Below, piece after piece: positions 25,552-33,477 of a stretch of DNA of 64,000 bases. Origin of the DNA: JBDTSW01 sp963807385 (GTDB lineage Bacteria > Actinomycetota > Thermoleophilia > Solirubrobacterales > 70-9); assembly GCA_963807385.1 (NCBI GenBank), contig CAWEBQ010000002.1, positions 186,001 to 250,000 of the forward strand, in the 5' to 3' direction. Within the stretch, counting starts at the first letter, position 1. Each line of letters begins with the position of its first letter. The notes under the pieces are model-generated. The model searched no databases. It worked only from the letters and a program-made list of their open reading frames with translations, and had not been told where the DNA came from. Both the position numbers and the translations under genes were made by a program.

Positions 25552-25635
25552 GCGGGCGTGCCGGAACTGGTAGACGGTCCAGGTTTAGGTCCTGGTGCTC
25601 GAAAGAGCGTGGGGGTTCGAGTCCCTCCGCCCGCA
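25552..25635 (+). tRNA. tRNA-Leu (anticodon UAG)
   Basis: 84 nt: acceptor GCGGGCG/CGCCCGC, anticodon arm CCAGG-TTTAGGT-CCTGG, long variable arm (TGCTCGAAAGAGCG), T loop TTCGAGT, discriminator A. CCA not encoded. Reads CUN, mainly CUA. Confidence 0.94.
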
Positions 25636-25654
25636 CTACGATGGTCGCCGTTCC

Positions 25655-25726
25655 GGGGGAGTGATCTAATGGCTATGAGGTCGGTCTCCAAAACCGATAA
25701 TCCGGGTTCGAATCCCGGCTCCCCCG
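25655..25726 (+). tRNA. tRNA-Trp (anticodon CCA)
   Basis: 72 nt: acceptor GGGGGAG/CTCCCCC, anticodon arm TCGGT-CTCCAAA-ACCGA, T arm CCGGG-TTCGAAT-CCCGG, discriminator G. CCA not encoded. The D arm (GTGATCTAATGGCTATGAGG) pairs poorly in the standard register, so it is somewhat atypical. 19 nt downstream of tRNA-Leu, probably one transcript. Confidence 0.88.
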
Positions 25727-25770
25727 TTTCACCGGAACCCATGACGGGCTCGGGTGTTGGTACTCGATAG

Positions 25771-26358
25771 ATGAGCTCAGGCAGGAAGGACAATTGCGGC
25801 GCGGGGCGCCGGCACGGTCGCCTTGGCGGCGCGTTCGCCGCTGCCGTCGCGGCCCTCGCGCTGGGATACGGGGTGCCCGCTGCCGCGGCCTCGACCTGTG
25901 CTCACGCCGACTCGGGGATCGACGACGCCTCAGCAGGACAGCTCGCCAATGCCGTGCGGTGCCTGATCAACGACGATCGCGCGGCTCGGGACCGGCGCAG
26001 GCTCAGCGATGACGGCAAGCTCCGGCGGGCGGCCCGCAGGCACAACAAGGCGATGCTCGGCAAGAACTGCTGGTCTAACCAGTGCCCCGGCGAGCCCCGG
26101 CTCGAGCGCCGGATTCGCGACAGCGGCTACCTGAAGGGCGCCAGGCGATGGAGCTACGGTGAGGTGTTCGGGTGCGCGGATACGCCCCGGGCGATGCTCA
26201 GCACCTGGCTTGGGAAGAACTTCGCTCGCGGGAACATCCGCGAGCGCGCCTTCAGGGACGTTGGTGTGGCGGCGGTCCGCGATCAGGTCCGGAGGTCGAT
26301 CTGCGACGAGGGCACCGAGGTGACCTTCACTGTCGTCTTCGCGCGCCGCGCCCCCTGA
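25771..26358 (+). CDS. Secreted CAP-domain (SCP/TAPS) protein, degenerate active site
   Basis: 195 residues: positively charged start, hydrophobic AAVAALALGYGVPAAAA signal peptide, then a CAP domain (LANAVRCLINDDRAARDRRRL, RRAARRHNKAML, WSNQCPGEP, RRWSYGEVFG). Canonical CAP proteins keep two His and two Glu around a groove. Here the late GPHR-type motif is replaced by KNFARGNI and GENI by GEVF, so cation-dependent activity is probably lost. It is followed by an intact paralogue 91 nt later, with matching cysteine spacing. Role unknown. Confidence 0.78.
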   Translation: MSSGRKDNCGAGRRHGRLGGAFAAAVAALALGYGVPAAAASTCAHADSGIDDASAGQLANAVRCLINDDRAARDRRRLSDDGKLRRAARRHNKAMLGKNCWSNQCPGEPRLERRIRDSGYLKGARRWSYGEVFGCADTPRAMLSTWLGKNFARGNIRERAFRDVGVAAVRDQVRRSICDEGTEVTFTVVFARRAP

Positions 26359-26449
26359 GGCCCCTAGCGTGCGGTTGGGTCTCCATCGCCTAGGACGTTC
26401 GTTCGATTCCCTCACGGGTTCGGGGTGTATGGTCGATGTAGGAAGCGCG

Positions 26450-27010
26450 ATGCCCACCGCGTCCAGACATCTCACCCCGCCCCTGTTCCTCCTCCTCGCC
26501 GGAGGCTGCGCGATGCTCGTACTGCTCGGCGCCCTCTCCCCGGCCAGCGCCGAGGCGGGGTGCAAGTACTCCCGGGCAAAGCCCGACAGCCTCAGCCTGC
26601 GTGAGGCGAAGAGGGCGATCGGCTGCCTGGTCAACAAGGAGCGCAGGCAGCGTGGCAAGGGCGGTTTCAGGAGCGATGGCCGCCTGGCCAACGCCGCGGA
26701 GAAACACTCCAACGTGATGGCCAGGAAGGGCTGCTTCTCCCATCAGTGTCCCGGCGAGCGCTCGCTGCTCGGCCGCCTTCAGGGCGTCGGCTACATCGTC
26801 CGCGGCCTCAGGAGCTGGTCGTACGGCGAGAACATCGCCCACGGCGAGGGCGGCCACGGCACTCCGAAGTCGGTCGTCAATTCCTGGATGAACTCGGGGC
26901 CGCACCGCGCCGCGATCCTGAGCAGCACCTTCAAGGAGTTGGGCGTCGGGTTCGAGCGCCGCGGCGACCGCGGGTACTTCACCGCCGACTTCGGCCTCCG
27001 CCGCCGGTAG
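26450..27010 (+). CDS. Secreted CAP-domain (SCP/TAPS) protein
   Basis: 186 residues. Signal peptide (PLFLLLAGGCAMLVLLGALSP, cleavage near SAEA), then a CAP domain with the conserved set: AEKHSNVMA (His), FSHQCPGE, SYGENIAHG (Glu) and SGPHRAAIL (second His). Ends GYFTADFGLRRR. ATG 26450 is preferred to 26429 because GGAAG lies just upstream and a TATGGT hexamer (26428-26433) would start the transcript about 10 nt before it. CAP proteins act outside the cell in binding, peptidase or lipid roles; none can be chosen here. Confidence 0.82.
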   Translation: MPTASRHLTPPLFLLLAGGCAMLVLLGALSPASAEAGCKYSRAKPDSLSLREAKRAIGCLVNKERRQRGKGGFRSDGRLANAAEKHSNVMARKGCFSHQCPGERSLLGRLQGVGYIVRGLRSWSYGENIAHGEGGHGTPKSVVNSWMNSGPHRAAILSSTFKELGVGFERRGDRGYFTADFGLRRR

Positions 27011-27063
27011 ACGGCCGGGGCGCCAGGGCGCGGGCCGGGGCGAAACCTATAATCGCGCTCCGT

Positions 27064-27135
27064 GCGGGCGAAGTGTTACTGGTTGCACGGGAGCCTTCCA
27101 AGCTCCAGGAGTCGGTTCAAGCCCGATCGCCCGCT
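27064..27135 (+). tRNA. tRNA-Gly (anticodon UCC)
   Basis: 72 nt: acceptor GCGGGCG/CGCCCGC, anticodon arm GGAGC-CTTCCAA-GCTCC, T loop TTCAAGC, discriminator T. CCA not encoded. Reads GGA/GGG. Confidence 0.92.
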
Positions 27136-27175
27136 TGTCCGACCAATCGCGCCCTAGCCTAGAATGCACCCGCGC

Positions 27176-27249
27176 CGGGGCGTGGCGCAGTCTGGTAGCG
27201 CATTCGACTGGGGGTCGAAAGGTCGCTGGTTCAAATCCAGTCGCCCCGA
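27176..27249 (+). tRNA. tRNA-Pro (anticodon GGG)
   Basis: 74 nt: acceptor CGGGGCG/CGCCCCG, D arm GGCGCAGTCTGGTAGCGC, anticodon arm TTCGA-CTGGGGG-TCGAA, T loop TTCAAAT, discriminator A. CCA not encoded. Reads CCC/CCU. 40 nt after tRNA-Gly. Confidence 0.94.
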
Positions 27250-27378
27250 TGGACGCGACTTCGCGAAGTTGTGCAGGCGTGGGCAGCACAATCCGGCGAA
27301 GTCAGGCTCGCTTCCGTGGAGCAACTCTGGCCGCGGCGTGAGAAGGTAGGACGACACAGCCCTACAGAGGAGGAGCAC

Positions 27379-27591
27379 ATGTCCGAGAGCGTGTACCGGG
27401 TCACCGAGGTCGTCGGCGTCAGCGCGGATTCGTGGGAGCAGGCGGCGAAGAACGCGGTTGAGACGGTCGGCCAGTCCGTGCGCGAGCTTCGGATCGCCGA
27501 GGTTGTCCGTCAGGACGTGACGATCGAGGACGGCAAGATCACCGGATTCCGCGTCCGCCTGGGCGTCTCGTTCAAGTACGACAAGGAGTAG
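27379..27591 (+). CDS. Dodecin family flavin-binding protein
   Basis: 70 residues, the standard dodecin size. SVYRVTEVVGVSADSWEQAA, then VRELRIAEVVRQDV and FRVRLGVSFKYD match dodecins, which assemble as dodecamers and store or buffer flavins (FMN, riboflavin, sometimes CoA). ATG 27379 is fixed by GAGGAGGAG 5-12 nt upstream; longer in-frame reading would run back into the tRNA-Pro region. Converges with greA, stop to stop 11 nt. Confidence 0.92.
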   Translation: MSESVYRVTEVVGVSADSWEQAAKNAVETVGQSVRELRIAEVVRQDVTIEDGKITGFRVRLGVSFKYDKE

Positions 27592-27602
27592 CCGACCGGG
27601 CC

Positions 27603-28088
27603 CTACTTGACCAGGGCCCTGACCTTGAAGGTCTTCTCGCCGCCGGGCGTTGCGATCGTGACCGACTTGCCGACCTTGGTGTCGCGCAGCGCCCGGCCCA
27701 CCGGCGACTCGGCGGAGAGGCGCCCTTCGCCGAGGTTTGCCTCGGTCGAGCCGACGAGCGTCCAGGTGTGTTCCTTGCCGCTCGACTCCTCGACTACCTC
27801 CGCGGTTCGGCCGAAGGCGAACGCGTTGGCCGAAGAGGTGTCTGGCTCGACAACCTCCGCGCTGACGAGGCGATGGCGTAGGCGCTTGATCCGAGTCTCG
27901 AGGTGCGCCTGATCTTCCTTGGCGATGTGGTAGTCGGCGTTTTCCTTGAGGTCGCCGAGCTCGCGCGCGGCCTTGATGCGAGCCGCCATCGCCGTCCGCC
28001 CGGGGCCCTCGAGCTCCTCGACCTCGGCGCGCAGCGCCTCGATCCCCTCGGGGGTGATCGGCTCCCCCGTCTGCTCGCTCGCGCTCAC
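27603..28088 (-). CDS. greA: Transcription elongation factor GreA
   Basis: 161 residues. An N-terminal antiparallel coiled coil (ITPEGIEALRAEVEELEG, ARELGDLKENADYHIAKEDQ with the acidic tip residues) is followed by the FKBP-like C-domain (HTWTLVGSTEANLGEGRLS, SPVGRALRDTKVGKSVT, FKVRAL). It rescues backtracked RNA polymerase by stimulating transcript cleavage. GTG 28088 gives the usual length; an in-frame ATG at 28106 would add six residues. Confidence 0.94.
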   Translation of the reverse strand: MSASEQTGEPITPEGIEALRAEVEELEGPGRTAMAARIKAARELGDLKENADYHIAKEDQAHLETRIKRLRHRLVSAEVVEPDTSSANAFAFGRTAEVVEESSGKEHTWTLVGSTEANLGEGRLSAESPVGRALRDTKVGKSVTIATPGGEKTFKVRALVK

Positions 28089-28116
28089 CGCTGCACGATT
28101 GCACATCCCCAGCCGC

Positions 28117-28623
28117 TCACCGCGCGTCGCCGAGCTCCCGAACGGCCCGGAGGCCCGGCGCGACGAACCAGAGCCAGATCAGCAACGAGCCGAGCGCAGC
28201 GCTGGTGATCACCGCCGCGGACAGGCTGAAGAGGACGTCGCTGATCAGCAGGATGGCACCGGCCATCGCGAGCCCCAGGAAGGCGAAACCGGCCTCCGCG
28301 AGGCGGTTGCCGGTCACGACGACCCAGTTCTTGTCGCCCTTGCGGAAGCGGGTTCGGGCACGTGCTGATGGCCCGATCAGGAGGATCGAGGCGATCGTGG
28401 TGGCGATGAGGGTCGCGAAGTAGACGTCCTTCTGAAACGGGGTCACTTCCGTCCACCCCTGCTGGAAAGGCACGACCAACAGAAAGGCGAAGAGCACCTG
28501 GACCCCTGGCAGGGCCACCCGTAGGCTCTCGAGCAGCTCCTGGACGTTGCGGTCGAGGCGCTCCTTCTGGCTCTCCTCCGGGTAGCTGGGCGACGAACGC
28601 GTCCCCGCTTTCGTTTCCTCCAT
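28117..28623 (-). CDS. DUF6328-type membrane protein
   Basis: 168 residues. An amphipathic N-terminus (LDRNVQELLESLRVALPGVQ) leads into four hydrophobic helices: FAFLLVVPFQ, YFATLIATTIASILLIGPS, FAFLGLAMAGAILLISDVLF and TSAALGSLLIWLWFVAPG. The pattern ELL.ELRVALPGVQVLFAFLL matches the actinobacterial DUF6328 family as I remember it. Function unknown. ATG chosen because upstream frame lacks family character. Downstream of it on the same strand lies greA, 28 nt away. Confidence 0.72.
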   Translation of the reverse strand: MEETKAGTRSSPSYPEESQKERLDRNVQELLESLRVALPGVQVLFAFLLVVPFQQGWTEVTPFQKDVYFATLIATTIASILLIGPSARARTRFRKGDKNWVVVTGNRLAEAGFAFLGLAMAGAILLISDVLFSLSAAVITSAALGSLLIWLWFVAPGLRAVRELGDAR

Positions 28624-28688
28624 GATGCGCCCGTCAGGTACCCAGACTCGGGGGCACCGAAACGAGCGCCGGGGGGCCCGCCGGCTAG

Positions 28689-29708
28689 CTAGATCGCTCC
28701 CGACTCGCGTGCGCCCTCGACCGTCTCGGTGAGCGTCGCGGCGGCGTCGTGCTTGGGTCGCCAGCGCAGCTCGCGCCGGGCCTTCGCCGTGTCCATGATC
28801 ACCGGGATCCGGAGCGCGTGGAGCCACTCCGCCCGCGCCGGGGTGAGGGGCATCCGGTCGAGCAGTTGGGCGGTCGCGTCGATCGCCGCCTTCGGGACCC
28901 TGACGCTGCGCCAGCCCAGCGCTCCCGCCACGTCGCCCATCCCGAGCTCCCCTGGGGCGGCGAGGTTGTACACGCCCGGCTTGCCGCGGCCTACGACCGC
29001 CGCGCGCAGAGCGGTGGCGACGTCGTCGGCATGGACGAGCTGCAAAGGCGTGCCGAAGTCCGGCAGCACGGGCGAGGGAGTGGGGAGGGCGTCGAGGGCA
29101 CGTTTGAGCGGTGACGGCAGGACCGCGGCCGCCTGGAGGTAGGGCATGCTGGTGACGAGCATGGGCGAGTCGGGGCCGCCGACGATCGAGGGCCGGAAGA
29201 TCCACGCCGTCGTGTCCGAGCCGTCCAGCGTCTCGGCCAGGGTGCGCTCGAGCTCGGCCTTCTGCGCCGAGTAGTAGAAGCCCTCAGTCCCCCTGGGCTC
29301 GACGTTCTCCGTGAGCGGCAGCGGGTTCTCCTCGTGGAAGCCATACGCCGCGACCGACGAGGTGTAAACGAGGCGCTTGCACCCCGACGCGACGGCCGCA
29401 TCGAACACGTTGCGCGAGCCCTCGAGGTTGATCGAGCGGGTCTCGTCGCGGTCGCCGAAGATGATGAACGCGAGGTGTACCGCCACGTCCGCGCCGGCGA
29501 TGAAGCTCTGGACAGTCTGGGGATCGAGGATGTCCCCCCGGACGTAATCGGTCTTGCGCCAGCCATAGGCGGCGGGATCGAAGGGGCTGCGGGCCATCCC
29601 GCGGATCTCGCCCACCTCGCGCGAACGCTCCAGCGCCCGGATGAACGCCCGCCCGATCTCCCCTGTGGGACCGGTGACGGCGACGCTCAGCTTGCGCCCG
29701 GCGGCCAC
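28689..29708 (-). CDS. NAD-dependent epimerase/dehydratase (extended SDR)
   Basis: 339 residues. Rossmann TGPTGEIGRAFIRAL, AVHLAFIIFGDRDET, active-site YTSSVAAYG and YYSAQKAELER (Tyr-x3-Lys form), C-terminal substrate lobe with LVHADDVATALRAAV. Resembles NDP-sugar or steroid/terpene-type extended SDRs; substrate unknown. GTG start 5 nt after the stop of the next SDR upstream, so the alpha/beta-hydrolase, SDR and this gene form one operon read leftward. Confidence 0.8.
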   Translation of the reverse strand: MAAGRKLSVAVTGPTGEIGRAFIRALERSREVGEIRGMARSPFDPAAYGWRKTDYVRGDILDPQTVQSFIAGADVAVHLAFIIFGDRDETRSINLEGSRNVFDAAVASGCKRLVYTSSVAAYGFHEENPLPLTENVEPRGTEGFYYSAQKAELERTLAETLDGSDTTAWIFRPSIVGGPDSPMLVTSMPYLQAAAVLPSPLKRALDALPTPSPVLPDFGTPLQLVHADDVATALRAAVVGRGKPGVYNLAAPGELGMGDVAGALGWRSVRVPKAAIDATAQLLDRMPLTPARAEWLHALRIPVIMDTAKARRELRWRPKHDAAATLTETVEGARESGAI

Positions 29709-29713
29709 CGGTT

Positions 29714-30796
29714 TCAGACCTTGTCGCCCGGGACCATCGAGGGATCGTCCTCGTGCTCGCGGAAGAAGCCCACCATGGCGTTCGCGTACTCACGGAAGTT
29801 CGGGGCGGAAACGCCAAGCGGCTCGAGGATCTCGGTAGCCCGCCGGGTGTCGAAGCGCACGGGATGGTTCAGGTACGCCAGCGACTCCGGGGGCGTGCCG
29901 CCGAGCCGCCTGCGGATGGCCGGGATCCGGAGCGAGGCCGCCGCCATGCGGGGCGGGACCCGCCCCTTCGGCGCGCGTCCCGCGTACTCCATCGAGAGCA
30001 CCTCGGTCAGCTCGCTGGCGCTGAGCGGGGCGGAATCCACGAGGTGAAGCGTCTGGCCCTCCGCCGCCTCCGAGCCGGCCGCGGCGACAATCGCATCCAC
30101 GATGAAGTCCACCGGTACCGCGTTGAACGACGCGTCGGCCCGCCCGAACTGGACGACGGGGCGGCCGGAGCGCTCGGCCTCGGCGATCGTGCGGAGGATG
30201 AAGTAGGGGCCGTCGAACTTCTGCGTCTCGCCCGTCTTCGAGTCGCCGACCACGATCGCCGGTCGCACGATCGTCGTCGGCACGCGGTCGAGCATCTCCC
30301 GGACCCAGACCTCGGCCTGGAACTTCGTCGACTCGTAGTGGTTCTTGAAGCCCTGGCCCAGCGCGAGCTCGTGCTCGTAGACCACCCCGGTGCGCATCCC
30401 CGCGACGTAGGCCGTGCTCACGTACAGGAGCCGCTTGAGCGCCCTCGCGTTCGCGCAGAAGTCGAGGACGTTCCCGGTGCCGTCCACGTTCACCCTCTGA
30501 GCGATTTCCAATGGCACCGCGAGGTCATAGATCGCGGCCAGGTGGAAGACCTGCGATACGTCCTTCGCGAGGCGGTCGTAATCGTCGTCAGCGAGGCCCA
30601 GCCGCGCCTCGCCGATGTCGCCGGGCACGACCTCGATCCGCTTGCCGTCGAGTTCCGCCGCGGCGGCTGCGGCCGCCGCGGCCATCCGTGGCTCGACCAG
30701 CGCGACGAGCTTCGCCTTCGGGTCGGAGTCGAGCAGCTTCGCGGCGAGACGACGCCCGATGAAGCCCGGATAGCCGGTCAAAAGTGAAGTTGCCAT
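29714..30796 (-). CDS. Extended SDR (male-sterility / fatty acyl reductase-like)
   Basis: 360 residues. N-terminal LLTGYPGFIGRRLAAKLL (TGxxGFxG cofactor loop), GDIGEARLGL, FHLAAIYDLAVP, VNVDGTGNVLDFC, LLYVSTAYVAG and YESTKFQAEVWVRE (Tyr-x3-Lys). The layout is like NAD-binding_4 / fatty acyl-CoA reductase-type SDRs, but the enzyme is shorter than eukaryotic reductases and lacks the sterile domain. An alanine run (~40-48) sits after VEPRM. Middle gene of the operon; lipid-linked substrate is a guess. Confidence 0.78.
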   Translation of the reverse strand: MATSLLTGYPGFIGRRLAAKLLDSDPKAKLVALVEPRMAAAAAAAAAELDGKRIEVVPGDIGEARLGLADDDYDRLAKDVSQVFHLAAIYDLAVPLEIAQRVNVDGTGNVLDFCANARALKRLLYVSTAYVAGMRTGVVYEHELALGQGFKNHYESTKFQAEVWVREMLDRVPTTIVRPAIVVGDSKTGETQKFDGPYFILRTIAEAERSGRPVVQFGRADASFNAVPVDFIVDAIVAAAGSEAAEGQTLHLVDSAPLSASELTEVLSMEYAGRAPKGRVPPRMAAASLRIPAIRRRLGGTPPESLAYLNHPVRFDTRRATEILEPLGVSAPNFREYANAMVGFFREHEDDPSMVPGDKV

Positions 30797-30805
30797 GGGC
30801 GGAGG

Positions 30806-31582
30806 CTATCTCCGGTCGAGGAAGGCCGCGATCAGCGCGGCCAGCCGCGCGGGCTCCTGGGCCTGGAACGCGTGCTCGCCGCCCGGGAATCGCGCGAGCC
30901 ACGAGTCGCCCAGCTCCGCAGCGAGGAGATCGGCGTTCCGTGCTGGGATGACCCGGTCGTCGCCCCCGGCGGCGACCAGCGCCGGGGCGGCGATCGCCGC
31001 CAGGCGCTCCGCCGACGACGCCGAGCGCCAGGCGTCCATCGCACGCTCCTGCGCCTCCAGGGCGGGCACGGACAGCGCCGCCCGAGCGGTGGCTACGGCG
31101 TCCAGGGCCTCTTCTCCGAGTCCCGCCACGAAGCTCGCCGGGAGGATCAGGCCAAGGAGCCGCTCCGCCTGCTCGGCGGGCGTGCCCTCGTGGCTCGTCA
31201 GCTCGCCCCAGGTAGCGGGGTCGGCAGGCACGGACCCGGGCCCACCGCCGTCGGTGGACAGCAGGACCAGCGCCTCGACTTGGTGGGGACGGATCGCGGC
31301 CAGCTCCTGGGCGATGAAGCCGCCCATCGACCAGCCGAGCACGGCCGCCGAGCTCAGCCCGGCTTCATCGAGAGCCGCCGCTGCCGCGAGCGCGTACGGC
31401 GCGATCGCGTCGGGTGGCCCGCTCGCGGCCAGGTCGCCCATGCCCGGGTTGTCCGGAAGTATCAACTCCTGATCCTCCGCCAGCGCGCCGAGGAAGCCGG
31501 GGTCCCAATCCTCCTTCGTGGCGGCGTAGCCGTTGAGCATCAACAGCGGTCGTCCTGCGCCCATTCGGCGGAGCGGTGGCAT
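30806..31582 (-). CDS. Alpha/beta hydrolase
   Basis: 258 residues of a canonical alpha/beta hydrolase: oxyanion LMLNGYAATKEDW, nucleophile elbow VLGWSMGGFIAQ, acid GGDDRVIP and His in GGEHAFQAQE. Closest look is to the general esterase/lactonase group; substrate not assignable. First gene of a leftward operon with two SDRs; the stop lies 9 nt before the next start. Confidence 0.82.
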   Translation of the reverse strand: MPPLRRMGAGRPLLMLNGYAATKEDWDPGFLGALAEDQELILPDNPGMGDLAASGPPDAIAPYALAAAAALDEAGLSSAAVLGWSMGGFIAQELAAIRPHQVEALVLLSTDGGGPGSVPADPATWGELTSHEGTPAEQAERLLGLILPASFVAGLGEEALDAVATARAALSVPALEAQERAMDAWRSASSAERLAAIAAPALVAAGGDDRVIPARNADLLAAELGDSWLARFPGGEHAFQAQEPARLAALIAAFLDRR

Positions 31583-31703
31583 CAGCCGTCGCCGTCATTC
31601 TCGCCGCCGCCGGCTGCTAGCTTTGCGTCCTGATACGCGCCGGCTGACCGCTGGGCGCGCTCGGCGGCAGTGAGTGCGGCCGAGGTAGAAAAGGACGTGG
31701 TTC

Positions 31704-32087
31704 ATGATGAAGGGTGCCGGAAGGGTCGTGTTCGCAGCGTTCCTACTCCTGTTTGCGGGCACGGTCAACGTCATCTACGGCATTGGTGCACTCGACGGAG
31801 CGAACATCTTCGCCGGGGATACCAGGCTCGTGCTCTCCGACCTCAACACCTACGGGTGGGTGCTGATCGTCCTCGGGGGAATCCAGCTGATCGGCGGCTT
31901 CTCGCTGATGTCCGGGCAGACGTTCGGACGGGCGATCGCGATTCTCGGAGGAAGCCTCGGTGCGATCGGGGCGCTCCTGTCGATCGGCGGGCAGCACCCG
32001 TGGTGGTCGCTCGCGGTCTTCTTCCTCTGCGTGTACGTGGTCCACGGGATCATCATCTTCGGCGAGGAAGAGCGCGCCGGGGTCTGA
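31704..32087 (+). CDS. DUF7144-type four-helix membrane protein
   Basis: 127 residues, four hydrophobic segments: VVFAAFLLLFAGTVNVIYGI, GWVLIVLGGIQLIGGFSL, AIAILGGSLGAIGALLSI and WWSLAVFFLCVYVVHGIII. The phrase LNTYGWVLIVLGGIQLI is typical of actinobacterial DUF7144 proteins. AAAAGGA lies upstream of the ATG pair; the first ATG is used. Function unknown. Sits alone between divergent and convergent neighbours. Confidence 0.75.
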   Translation: MMKGAGRVVFAAFLLLFAGTVNVIYGIGALDGANIFAGDTRLVLSDLNTYGWVLIVLGGIQLIGGFSLMSGQTFGRAIAILGGSLGAIGALLSIGGQHPWWSLAVFFLCVYVVHGIIIFGEEERAGV

Positions 32088-32138
32088 GCTCGCAGCTCAC
32101 GGGGCACGTCGGCCCTGGCGTGCCCCCCGTGAGCACCA

Positions 32139-33404
32139 TCAGAAGGCGAATGTGGAGGGGTCAACCTTGGGGGTCTCGTTCGTGATGCGCTGCATCAGGC
32201 CGCGGAAGCGGGTGAGCTCGGGGTAGACGATCGGCTTGCCGTTGTTGAGCACGGCCACCGACAGCGCGCGCTCCGGGTCCGCCCAGGAGAGGATGTTGGT
32301 AAAGCCGAGGTGGCCGAACGCGTGCTGGGTGTCGGAGCCGTAGAGGCTGATCCGGGACGCGCCGAGCATCAGCCCGTACGAGAAGCGGGTCGGGAAGCCG
32401 AGCGAGAAGTCGAACTCGAGGTGCGACTGCTCGGTGAGCGCGTGTCGGATCGTCTCGGGCTCGATCACGCGAACGCCGTCAAGCTCGCCGCCGCGGCGCA
32501 TGAGCTCGTAGAAGCGGCAGAGCTCGTTTGCGGTCGTGACCACGTTCGCGGCCGGCACGATGGCGGTGGTGAATCGGTCGTCGTTGGTCGCGGCGACCAG
32601 ATCGTCCAGCGGCTTGCCCAGTGCCCTGGTCAGGAAGGTGGAGATCGGGGGCAGGGTCATCGGCCCGGTGATGTAGTTGAGGGCGAGCGCGCCGGTGTCC
32701 TCGGGCGCCACGCCGTAGTTCGTCCAGCGGAACCCGAGCGGGTCGAGAATCTGCTCCGCCAGCACCTCACGGATGTCCTTGCCGGCGACCCGGTGGATCA
32801 CCTCGGCGAGGATGAATCCGCCCGACACGGCGTGGTAGGCGAGCAGTTGGCCCGGCTTCGCGAACGGCTTCGCGTCGCAGAGCAGCTCGACGAGGAACTC
32901 ACGATCGGTTGCGCGGTCGAGGTCGAGGGCCTGGCTGGGCAGGTTGGGCACCCCCGCGCGGTGGCCGAGCACGTGCGCGACCGTGATGCCCTCCTTGCCG
33001 TGCCGCTCGTATCCGGGGATGTACTCGCACACGGGCAGCTCGATGTCCAGGAGACCCCGTTCGTGGCAGAGGTGGGTGACGAAGGCCGTGATCGCCTTCG
33101 CGCCGGAGTAGATGGTGAACGGCGTGGCGGGCGTGACCGGCACCTTCTCGGCGTCCTCGCCATCCTTGGGCCCATTCCCGCGCGCGTGGCCGATGGCGCG
33201 GTCGAGCACGACCTTCCCGTCCCGCCGCACGCACACCTGGAGGGCGGGATGCACGCCGCTGCGGTACCACGAGACGGCGTCCTGCCAGATCCGCTCGACC
33301 GCGTCGGCACCCATCCCCGCTTCTCCGGGGTCAACCTCCTCGCCGACGGACGTGACCGATTCGAGGTCCGATGGGAGACGGATCCGGCGCAGCGGATCGG
33401 GCAC
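32139..33404 (-). CDS. Beta-lactamase-fold serine hydrolase (esterase EstA-like)
   Basis: 421 residues. SxxK motif in TIYSGAKAITAF near residue 100 with the nucleophilic Ser, LGHRAGVPNL, YHAVSGG as the Tyr motif, and a C-terminal AFGHLGFTN (HxG). No signal peptide is visible, which argues for a cytoplasmic esterase or peptidase of the class C beta-lactamase fold rather than antibiotic resistance. GTG start. Converges with the DUF7144 gene. Confidence 0.83.
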   Translation of the reverse strand: MPDPLRRIRLPSDLESVTSVGEEVDPGEAGMGADAVERIWQDAVSWYRSGVHPALQVCVRRDGKVVLDRAIGHARGNGPKDGEDAEKVPVTPATPFTIYSGAKAITAFVTHLCHERGLLDIELPVCEYIPGYERHGKEGITVAHVLGHRAGVPNLPSQALDLDRATDREFLVELLCDAKPFAKPGQLLAYHAVSGGFILAEVIHRVAGKDIREVLAEQILDPLGFRWTNYGVAPEDTGALALNYITGPMTLPPISTFLTRALGKPLDDLVAATNDDRFTTAIVPAANVVTTANELCRFYELMRRGGELDGVRVIEPETIRHALTEQSHLEFDFSLGFPTRFSYGLMLGASRISLYGSDTQHAFGHLGFTNILSWADPERALSVAVLNNGKPIVYPELTRFRGLMQRITNETPKVDPSTFAF

Positions 33405-33464
33405 GAGAGGCAGGCGCGGCAGCGAGGGCGGGACGATGCGCGCAGACTAATGCGGCGGCACGGG

Positions 33465-33470
33465 TAGCAT
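33465..33470 (+). promoter_or_regulatory. -10 element TAGCAT
   Basis: Hexamer ending 7 nt before GTG 33478 of the flippase-like gene. The intervening CGAGGAG could also act as a ribosome site if transcription starts further up. Confidence 0.4.
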
Positions 33471-33477
33471 CGAGGAG

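Noticed and set aside
22635..27249. Genomic island at the tRNA cluster
   Set aside because: No integrase, no duplicated tRNA 3' end and no shift in base composition around the tRNAs; ordinary genes lie between them.
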